From Spirochaetota bacterium (GTDB lineage Bacteria; Spirochaetota; GWB1-36-13; JAKPDD01), in the NCBI GenBank assembly GCA_029552945.1, contig JAKPDD010000043.1:88562-152561 (forward strand): DNA of 64,000 nt. Reading direction: 5' to 3'. The position numbers and the translations under genes were made by a program. A model generated the notes under the pieces. The model searched no databases and was not told where the DNA came from. It saw only the letters and a list, made by a program, of their open reading frames with translations. Below, piece after piece: positions 57,230 to 64,000 of this stretch (position 1 is the first letter of the stretch; each line of letters begins with the position of its first letter).

Positions 57230-58129
57230 ATGTTTGATGAATTTCTTAAAATAGGCTATATAAACAGTCATCTTTATGGGACTTACGAAAAATATGATAA
57301 CTCTGATTTTTACTTTCATGACAGCAAGTTTATAAATCTTCACGGCGATAAGACTCACTATATTGAACTTTTAAATCCAAATAGTAAAAAAAGTATAATA
57401 CTTTTGCATGGGATAATGGTTAACCTTAATACATGGAGAGACCATTTAGATATTTTCAGTAGTGATTATAACATATATGCACTTGACTTTTTGGGGCACG
57501 GACTCTCGGATAAAAGAGATATAACACTTAAAGACATAGTTGACCAAGTACATTATTTTATAGAAGCTAAGAAAATAAAAAGACCTATAATAATAGGTCA
57601 TTCTTTAGGTGGCCTTGTTGCAAGTATATATGCCTCAGTATACAGGTGTGAACTTGATAAACTTGTTATAGTAAGTAGTGTTGATTATGATTATTTTAAC
57701 AGAGATATAATAAATAAAATAGGTGGATCTATTTTAGGTTTTATTGACCCTTTTATAAACTCTTATACTATGCCGTTTATTATTCATACAGTATCTAAAA
57801 AAGTATATAATGAACCTGATAGATTTTTAAATAAAATAGAGGAGTATCTTTGTCATGTTAAAATAAAAGGTTTTAAGAGGTCTATTTTATCTCTTATGAA
57901 AAATCATGATTATCCTGGTTTCTCATCATCTAACTATTCAGATATAAAATGCAAGACCCTTATAGTTCATGGTGATAATGACAAATTAATATTTCCAGAT
58001 AATGCTAGAAGACTTGGAAAGAATATTCCTAACAGTGAAGTTATTATGATAAAAAATGGTTCTCACATGATTGTTGATGAGTTACCTTTTGAGTTTATAC
58101 AGGTTGTAAGTCAGTTTTTAGATTCTTAA
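57230..58129 (+). CDS. alpha/beta-fold hydrolase
   Basis: This 299-residue protein has the nucleophile elbow GHSLGGLVAS (Ser near 125), HGIMVNLNTW as oxyanion loop, the acid in HGDNDKLIF and the His in GSHMIVDELP. That gives a complete Ser-Asp-His triad. It is probably an esterase or lipase-like enzyme of unknown substrate. The Shine-Dalgarno AAGGAAA precedes the ATG. It converges with mnmE, with five bases between stops. Confidence 0.88.
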   Translation: MFDEFLKIGYINSHLYGTYEKYDNSDFYFHDSKFINLHGDKTHYIELLNPNSKKSIILLHGIMVNLNTWRDHLDIFSSDYNIYALDFLGHGLSDKRDITLKDIVDQVHYFIEAKKIKRPIIIGHSLGGLVASIYASVYRCELDKLVIVSSVDYDYFNRDIINKIGGSILGFIDPFINSYTMPFIIHTVSKKVYNEPDRFLNKIEEYLCHVKIKGFKRSILSLMKNHDYPGFSSSNYSDIKCKTLIVHGDNDKLIFPDNARRLGKNIPNSEVIMIKNGSHMIVDELPFEFIQVVSQFLDS

Positions 58130-58134
58130 TAGTT

Positions 58135-59478
58135 TTATTTTCCTACACAGAACTTTGAAAATATATTATCAAAAAGGTCTTCTTGAAGATTTTTTCCTGT
58201 AATATTATCTATTAAATTAATAGAGTCCTGTAATTCTATTGATAAAAGATCAATATCTTCATTTATCATATGTTCTTTTGCAGTCTCAAGTTTATTAAGA
58301 GCTTTTTCAAGCAGGTCCTTGTGTCTTGAGTTTATATAAAAATCTGTCTCTTCAATATTTCTTATACTCAATTCTTCCTTTATTTTTTCGATTAGTGTTT
58401 CTATATTACTTCCATTTTTTGCACTTATATATATTGCGTTTTCTACTTTATTGTTTATTCTAATATCAGACTTATTTCCTACAAGTATTATATTTTTATT
58501 ATTTATCTTTTTCAGTATTTTATTGTCTTCTTCTGTTATTCCTTTATCTGCTTCAAAAACAAATAATACAAGATCAGCTTTTTTTATATTTTCTTTTGCT
58601 TTTATTATACCATATCCCTCTATTTCATTATCATATTCTTCTCTTATTCCAGCAGTATCTATCAATACTATAGGTATGTTTTTAATGTTTATTTCAACCT
58701 CTATTATATCTCTTGTTGTTCCGTGTATATGGGATACTATTGCTTTTTCTTCACCTGAAAGATGGTTTAAAAGGCTTGACTTACCTACATTTGTTCTTCC
58801 TGCTATTACAACCCTGAAACCTTCAAATATTTTTTTGTTTAATCTATTTTTTTTCAGTATATTTTTAATATCATTTATTATTTCTATTAAAACCTCTTTG
58901 TCATTTTTTTCAATTTCTATCTCTTCTTCAGGATAGTTTATTACTACCTCAACTTTTGAAAAAAGGTTTAATAGTCTTTTTCTTATCTTTTCTATTTTTT
59001 CTGAAAATGATCTGTTAAGATTTTTAATTGCAATAGATGTCCCTAATAGTGTTGTTGAGTTTATTATATCATTTATTGCTTCTGCCTGGATTATATCAAT
59101 TTTTCCATTTAAGAATGCTCTTTTTGTAAACTCACCATTATAGGCTAATCTAGCCCCATTTTTTAGTAATAGTCTTAATATAGCATTTGGTATTACAACA
59201 CCACCATGACAATTTATTTCGACAATATCTTCGCCTGTAAAACTTTTTGGGGCCTTAAAAATTGATACTAAAACCTGGTCAATTGGCATTTTATTTTCAT
59301 CAACTATTTCACCATAGTATATTTTGTTAGGTTCAGCGTTTTTAAGGCTCTCTTTACCTTTGAAAATAGAGTCTACAATCTCTATTGCCTTTTGTCCACT
59401 TAATCTTACTATTGCTATAGCACCTTTGCCAATTGGTGTTGATATTGCTGCTATTGTATCATTAATATCGTTTATCAC
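58135..59478 (-). CDS. mnmE: tRNA modification GTPase MnmE
   Basis: MnmE with MnmG modifies wobble uridine of some tRNAs. The 447 residues include an N-terminal tetrahydrofolate-binding domain (IAAISTPIGKGAIAIVRLSG), a G domain with GRTNVGKSSLLNHL and DTAGIRE, GNKSD, and the C-terminal CVGK, whose Cys is catalytic. mnmG is not in the window. The start overlaps the xer gene by four bases in a minus-strand operon. Confidence 0.97.
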   Translation of the reverse strand: MINDINDTIAAISTPIGKGAIAIVRLSGQKAIEIVDSIFKGKESLKNAEPNKIYYGEIVDENKMPIDQVLVSIFKAPKSFTGEDIVEINCHGGVVIPNAILRLLLKNGARLAYNGEFTKRAFLNGKIDIIQAEAINDIINSTTLLGTSIAIKNLNRSFSEKIEKIRKRLLNLFSKVEVVINYPEEEIEIEKNDKEVLIEIINDIKNILKKNRLNKKIFEGFRVVIAGRTNVGKSSLLNHLSGEEKAIVSHIHGTTRDIIEVEINIKNIPIVLIDTAGIREEYDNEIEGYGIIKAKENIKKADLVLFVFEADKGITEEDNKILKKINNKNIILVGNKSDIRINNKVENAIYISAKNGSNIETLIEKIKEELSIRNIEETDFYINSRHKDLLEKALNKLETAKEHMINEDIDLLSIELQDSINLIDNITGKNLQEDLFDNIFSKFCVGK

Positions 59479-60362
59479 TTTTTTATACCTTCATGTGATA
59501 GTGGGTGATAAGTATCTATAAATTCTATTAAGTTTCTATAATCAAGGTGTGTATATATAGATGTTGTGGTTATACTAGAATGGCCTAACAACTGTTGAAT
59601 AATCCTAATGTCGGCACCACCTAATAATAAGTGTGTTGCAAACGAGTGTCTGAAAGTATGAGGACTTACGTTTTTATTCATATTATCTGTATATTTTTTT
59701 ACAATTTTCCATACTGCTATTCTGCTGAAAGGTTTTTTTAGTCTTGTAAAGAATAAAAAATCTTTTTTTTTACCTAAAAAATATGGTCTTGATTCTAAGA
59801 TATATCTTTTGACAAGATTTAAAAATACAGAGCCAAAAGGTACAATCCTTTCTTTGTTTCCTTTACCTATTATTCTCACAATTTTTTCATCCATATCTAT
59901 GTCATCTATTTTAAGATTTATCATTTCAGAGACTCTAAGCCCAAGTGAATATAAACTCTCAAGCATTGTCCTATCTCTTAGACCTTCTGGAGTATTTATG
60001 TTAATTCTTTTATTTATCTCTTCAATCTCTTCAATTGTAAGGTATGTGGGTAATTTTAGTGGTTTTCTTCCAATGTTTATTTTATCATCATCCAGTTTTA
60101 TATTAAGTCCTTTGAATTCTGCCAGAAAGTTTAAAAAAGAGTTTATTGATGATAACATTCTGTTTCTTGTTGAAAACTCTTTATATAAACTAATGAACTC
60201 TAAAACTATTTCAGTATTAATATTGTTTAACTCTATGTTTTTATCGTTAAGAAATTTAAAAAATGAGTTTATATCATAAGAGTATGATAAAACTGTATTT
60301 TCACTTGCTCCCTTATATGTCTTAAGATAATATTTAAAGCCTTCAATATATTTATTCATCAA
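59475..60362 (-). CDS. xerD: XerC/XerD-type tyrosine recombinase
   Basis: This 295-residue tyrosine recombinase resolves chromosome dimers. It has an N-terminal SAM-like DNA-binding domain (YLKTYKGASENTVLSYSYD) and a catalytic domain. The latter has Arg in LGLRVSEMI, a Lys beta-hairpin (GKGNKERIVPFG), HTFRHSFATHLL, LGHSSITTT and the nucleophile Tyr in SIYTHLD. XerC or XerD cannot be decided from one copy; the symbol is provisional. It overlaps rbfA and mnmE at both ends. No dif site was recognised. Confidence 0.88.
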   Translation of the reverse strand: MMNKYIEGFKYYLKTYKGASENTVLSYSYDINSFFKFLNDKNIELNNINTEIVLEFISLYKEFSTRNRMLSSINSFLNFLAEFKGLNIKLDDDKINIGRKPLKLPTYLTIEEIEEINKRININTPEGLRDRTMLESLYSLGLRVSEMINLKIDDIDMDEKIVRIIGKGNKERIVPFGSVFLNLVKRYILESRPYFLGKKKDFLFFTRLKKPFSRIAVWKIVKKYTDNMNKNVSPHTFRHSFATHLLLGGADIRIIQQLLGHSSITTTSIYTHLDYRNLIEFIDTYHPLSHEGIKK

Positions 60363-60699
60363 GTTCTTTTTTTATTTTGTTAAGTAATATATTTATGTTA
60401 TTTGCTTTTTCTATTGTTTCATCAAGGACAAAACTCAATTTTGGTATTTTTCTTATATGAATCTTTTTCCCCAAGCTATGTCTTATAAATCCAGCTGCTT
60501 TTGTTAAAGCTTCAATTATTCTGATTTTATCACCTTCTAATATACTTATCATTATATTTGATGTTTCAAGGTCAGGTGTTGTATCAACAGATACTATTGT
60601 GAAAAAACCTTTTATATTTGGGTCTTTAAGTTCGTTGTGTATGATTGAATCAATCTCTTTCATAAAAAGTTTATTTAATCTTTGTATTCTAAAACTCAT
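60352..60699 (-). CDS. rbfA: ribosome-binding factor A
   Basis: RbfA assists 16S rRNA 5'-end maturation of the 30S subunit. The 115-residue KH-type protein has RIQRLNKLFMKEIDSII at the N terminus and the family ending IRKIPKLSFVLDETIEKA. It overlaps the xer gene by 11 bases and follows ileS by 43 bases. Confidence 0.93.
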   Translation of the reverse strand: MSFRIQRLNKLFMKEIDSIIHNELKDPNIKGFFTIVSVDTTPDLETSNIMISILEGDKIRIIEALTKAAGFIRHSLGKKIHIRKIPKLSFVLDETIEKANNINILLNKIKKELDE

Positions 60700-60742
60700 T
60701 TTCTAACCTTTATTCTTTTATTTACAAAAAAATTTTAAAAAA

Positions 60743-63469
60743 CTATTTTATTGCTTCAATACAATCAGGGCATATATATTTATGTTCTTTGTTTTCACCT
60801 ATTTTAGTACTGTATTTCCAACACCTTGGGCACTTTTCACCTTTTGCTTTTTCTATCAGTACTTTTGAGGTTTCACCTTCATAAGTGTATGTATCTAATT
60901 TTTCAGAAATAATAACTTCTGATGCTATGAAATAGATATATAATTTATCCTGGTATTTTTTAAGTATTTTTTTGAATTGATCTATTTTAGGTTCTATTTT
61001 TATGGATGCTTCAAGGCTTGTGTTTATTTTTTTATTTTGTCTTTCTATTTCAATTGCCTTAAGTACATCCTCTCTTATCTGGATTATTTTATTTATTTCT
61101 TCCAGTTCATCTTTATATATTGGGAGTTTTTCCGGCATAAAATTTTCATGGACAGAACCATCAACACTTTTAATATATTGCCAGACTTCTTCAGCTGTAA
61201 ATACTAATATAGGTGCAATTAGTAATGTAGAAGTTTTTAATATATTGTAAATTGCAGTCTGTGCACTCCTTCTTTTATGTCCATCCTTCTTTGAAGTATA
61301 TAAAAGGTCTTTTAGTATGTCAAAGTAGAATGCTGATAACTCAAGATTAAAAAAGTTATACATTTTCTTAAAGACTGCATTGAAGTTATAATTTTCATAT
61401 GATTCTTTTACTTCTTCTATTATAAGTGATAGTTTTGAGATAGCCCATTTATCTATTGGTTCAAGTTCATCAAACTTAATTGCGTTCTCTGGTTCAAAGT
61501 CATATAAATTACCGAGCATGAACCTGAAAGTATTTCTTATTTTTCTGTAAGCATCTGCTGTTTGAGCAAGTAGGTTTTCACCAATCCTCATGTCTTGAGT
61601 ATAGTCTTGAGTTGTAACCCATAGTCTTAATACGTCAGCACCATACTTTTTTATTATTGTTTCAGGTGGTATTACATTTCCCAGGCTCTTACTCATGGCT
61701 CTTCCATTTTCATCAAGCATAAAACCGTGTGTAAGTACCTGTTTATAAGGAGCTTTTTCATCTATTGCAACACCTGGAATTAGTGATGATTGGAACCACC
61801 CCCTGTGTTGGTCAGAACCTTCAAGGTACATTGTTGGCTCTCCTAAGCCCCTCTTTTTTATAACAGCAAACCAGCTTACACCGGAATCAAACCATACATC
61901 AAGTATATCTGATTCTTTTGAAAGGTTTTTGCTTCCACAATTTGGACATTTGTAGTCTTTACCAAGGAAGAAATCAATGTCTTTAGTAAACCATGTGTCA
62001 AGTCCCTCTTTTTTTACAACTTCAGCAACTTTATATATATTTTCAGCACTTAAGTTTGAAGTATTACAATCTTTACAATATACAGCTGGTATTGGTACTC
62101 CCCAACTCCTTTGTCTTGATATGCACCAATCTGGCCTGTTTTCTATCATTGCTGTTATTCTGTTTTCACCCCATGATGGTATCCATTTTACATTTTTTAT
62201 CTCTTTTAATAGTTTCTTTTTAAAGTTTTCATCTACTCTAATAAACCATTGTGGGGTAGCCCTAAATATTACAGGTTTTTTACATCTCCAGCAGTGTGGA
62301 TACGAGTGTTCTATTTCACTACTATGGAGTAAAAGATTTAAGTTTTTTAATTTTTCTATTATTTTTGTGTTTGCCTCAAATACATTCATTCCATGCCATT
62401 CAACTTCTGATGTAAATCTTGCCTCATCATCAACAGGAGATATTACAGGAAGGTTATACTCAAGCCCTATTTCATAGTCTTCAGTACCATGCCCTGGTGC
62501 TGTATGGACTGCACCTGTACCAACATCAAGAGTAACATGGTGTCCAAATACTGGTTTAACATCCCTTTCTATAAATGGGTGTTTTATGGATAGTGATTCA
62601 AGTTCACTTTTCTTTAATCTTTTAACCTCTTTAAAACTAAAACCTATCTCTTCTGAGACTCTATTTAGTAAAGCAGTTGCTATTATATATAATTCATTAG
62701 ATACCTCTATAAGAGAATATTCTGTTTCAGGGTTAAAGGATATAGCAACATTTGCAGGTAGTGTCCATGGAGTTGTTGTCCATATTATTACATAAGTTTT
62801 TTTACCATAATCCTTATTTATTACAGGAAACTTTACATATATTGAAGGTGACTTATGGTCATAATACTCTATTTCAGCATCAGCTAATGCTGTTATACAA
62901 TGCCCGCACCAATAGACTGGTTTAAGCCCTTTGTATACATATCCTTTTTCTACAAGTTTTGCAAGAGCTATTAAAATATCAGCTTCATATTCATTATCCA
63001 TTGTTTTATAAGGATTTTCATAATCACCGAGTACACCTAATCTTTTAAACTCTTTCATCTGAATATCTATAAACTTCTGGGCATAGTTTCTACATTCTTT
63101 TCTTATCTTATCAAGTGGGGTTGTTTTAGCTTTTTCACCTAAGTTTTTCATTACCTGAAACTCTATAGGAAGGCCGTGACAGTCCCATCCTGGTATATAT
63201 GGGCTGTAATTCCCTGCCATTGTTTTATATTTTACTATTATATCTTTAAGTATCTTGTTTAAAGAGTGTCCTAAGTGTATATGCCCATTTGCATAGGGTG
63301 GTCCATCATGTAATATAAATGGTTTATTATCTTTTCTTGATTCTATTATTCTATAATAAAGCCTCTCCTTTTCCCACTTTTCTAATATTATTGGTTCTCT
63401 GTTAGGTAAATCAGCTTTCATAGGAAAGTCAGTCTTTGGTAAGTTAAGTGTATCTTTGTAGTTTTCCAT
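60743..63469 (-). CDS. ileS: isoleucyl-tRNA synthetase
   Basis: This 908-residue class I synthetase has the HIGH-type motif HIHLGHSLNK (about residue 65). The CP1 editing domain contains WTTTPWTLPANVA. KMSKS appears as AMSKSLGN (about 600). A C-terminal zinc finger carries CPRCWKYS and CPDC. The size and zinc finger fit the standard bacterial IleS type. It is the first gene of the ileS-rbfA-xer-mnmE minus-strand group, and a 251-base gap separates it from the RCC1 gene. No T-box was recognised in that gap. Confidence 0.97.
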   Translation of the reverse strand: MENYKDTLNLPKTDFPMKADLPNREPIILEKWEKERLYYRIIESRKDNKPFILHDGPPYANGHIHLGHSLNKILKDIIVKYKTMAGNYSPYIPGWDCHGLPIEFQVMKNLGEKAKTTPLDKIRKECRNYAQKFIDIQMKEFKRLGVLGDYENPYKTMDNEYEADILIALAKLVEKGYVYKGLKPVYWCGHCITALADAEIEYYDHKSPSIYVKFPVINKDYGKKTYVIIWTTTPWTLPANVAISFNPETEYSLIEVSNELYIIATALLNRVSEEIGFSFKEVKRLKKSELESLSIKHPFIERDVKPVFGHHVTLDVGTGAVHTAPGHGTEDYEIGLEYNLPVISPVDDEARFTSEVEWHGMNVFEANTKIIEKLKNLNLLLHSSEIEHSYPHCWRCKKPVIFRATPQWFIRVDENFKKKLLKEIKNVKWIPSWGENRITAMIENRPDWCISRQRSWGVPIPAVYCKDCNTSNLSAENIYKVAEVVKKEGLDTWFTKDIDFFLGKDYKCPNCGSKNLSKESDILDVWFDSGVSWFAVIKKRGLGEPTMYLEGSDQHRGWFQSSLIPGVAIDEKAPYKQVLTHGFMLDENGRAMSKSLGNVIPPETIIKKYGADVLRLWVTTQDYTQDMRIGENLLAQTADAYRKIRNTFRFMLGNLYDFEPENAIKFDELEPIDKWAISKLSLIIEEVKESYENYNFNAVFKKMYNFFNLELSAFYFDILKDLLYTSKKDGHKRRSAQTAIYNILKTSTLLIAPILVFTAEEVWQYIKSVDGSVHENFMPEKLPIYKDELEEINKIIQIREDVLKAIEIERQNKKINTSLEASIKIEPKIDQFKKILKKYQDKLYIYFIASEVIISEKLDTYTYEGETSKVLIEKAKGEKCPRCWKYSTKIGENKEHKYICPDCIEAIK

Positions 63470-63720
63470 ATCTTATTTTCCTCTGAAATAAAATTTTTGT
63501 ATTAAAAATTTAAGATAAAATAAGATTTTTTAATAATTTTTAGTTTAAAATCATAAGTTTAATTAGACAATAACTTTTACTAAGTTTTTAGTAAAATATA
63601 AAGTGCTATTTACTATAGATAAACTTTATTCTCCTGGTAATTAAATATTTATTTTAAGCGATTAATAAAATATAATATAAAAATTGTTCACACTTATTTA
63701 CAAAAATGGATACAAAATAT

Positions 63721-64000
63721 TTATTTACATTTAAACAATTCTTTATTTATTTTTGTAAATGTATTTCTAGTAGTATTATCCCCAGTTCCAAGTTGACCGT
63801 AATTATTATAACCCGTAGTCCAGACAGTTCCATCATTTTTTAGTATTAAAGAATGGTAGATTCCACCATCAATCATTTTGACATTGTCAGCTACTTTTGT
63901 AAATGTATTTCTATCAGCATTATCCCCAGTTCCAAGTTGGCCGTAATTATTATAACCCGTAGTCCAGACAGTTCCATCATTTTTTAGTATTAAGGAATGA
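63721..64000 (-). CDS. RCC1-repeat protein, C-terminal fragment
   Basis: The gene's beginning lies beyond the window edge. Translating toward the stop at 63721-63723 gives two RCC1-type blades, each with ILKNDGTVWTTGYNNYGQLG, GTGD and RNTFTK, then a short tail. RCC1 (ATS1) repeats form beta-propellers, and in bacteria they are often extracellular, repeated proteins. The two repeats are 48 residues apart and nearly identical. No function can be assigned from this part. Confidence 0.85.
   Translation of the reverse strand, partial: HSLILKNDGTVWTTGYNNYGQLGTGDNADRNTFTKVADNVKMIDGGIYHSLILKNDGTVWTTGYNNYGQLGTGDNTTRNTFTKINKELFKCK
63757..64000. repeat. tandem RCC1-coding repeat, 144-base period
   Basis: The segments 63757-63856 and 63901-64000 differ at about six of 100 positions by hand count and are 144 bases apart (48 codons). 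The array probably continues outside the window. Confidence 0.85.

Noticed and set aside
58451..58936. 161-codon frame opposite mnmE
   Set aside because: It is a hydrophobic shadow of mnmE.
61977..62477. 166-codon frame opposite ileS
   Set aside because: It is a shadow of ileS with no recognisable features.

Overview
This window is very AT-rich (about 70% A+T by eye) and densely packed. It comes from a diderm-like bacterium. SurA-like, beta-barrel and lipoprotein genes imply an outer membrane, alongside MraY and PBP1C. Several families point to a low-GC spirochaete or a close relative: a DUF115/Maf motility-accessory protein, a NADase-type glycan-binding-like domain protein, a small helical-repeat protein of spirochaetal type, and a partner-switching set of SpoIIE phosphatase plus HATPase proteins. 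This placement is an inference from family content. No rRNA, tRNA, CRISPR array, insertion sequence or prophage was found.

Layout. 1-8.0 kb: a truncated SurA-like gene, a GAF-GAF-SpoIIE phosphatase with an MBL hydrolase, mraY, thpR, an HD-GYP response regulator and a TlyA-type methyltransferase. 8.2-11.9 kb: a membrane Ser/Thr kinase and a Cache-GGDEF protein with a degenerate active site, in gene-poor surroundings. 12.2-16.3 kb: rpoN-hpf facing an argF-fecCD pair. 16.4-23.2 kb: lipoproteins, purC, a 33-codon ORF, trpS-maf and an RsbW-like gene. 23.2-30.8 kb: envelope proteins (one transglutaminase-like with no catalytic Cys, one gene broken by an in-frame TGA), gpsA, glyA, cheW, PilZ and a second HATPase. 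31-41.5 kb: a polyhydroxyalkanoate-like region with two PhaC-type proteins, a PhaE-like subunit, a CBS protein, a TPR/transglutaminase protein, two beta-barrels and a KAS III-like protein. rpmB and a HydG-family radical SAM gene are interleaved with it.

41.5-49.3 kb: an MCP, then a tightly overlapping run thiG-memo-thiS-birA-coaX-plsC followed by small genes (DUF5678-like, retropepsin-like, PilZ). 49.2-57.1 kb: dnaG divergent from rpsU-lepA, then purA and a pbpC gene with no canonical start codon. 57.2-63.5 kb: an alpha/beta hydrolase, then ileS-rbfA-xer-mnmE on the minus strand. 63.7-64.0 kb: the end of an RCC1-repeat gene.

Two themes recur. The first is signalling by c-di-GMP and partner switching: HD-GYP, an I-site-bearing degenerate GGDEF protein, two PilZ proteins, one SpoIIE phosphatase and two HATPases. 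The second is proteins whose fold is kept but whose catalytic residues are changed (GGDEF, KAS III, transglutaminase, HydG auxiliary cluster site). The best candidates for something new are the HydG variant, the KAS III-like protein in the PHA-like neighbourhood, the enlarged HPF and the pbpC start.
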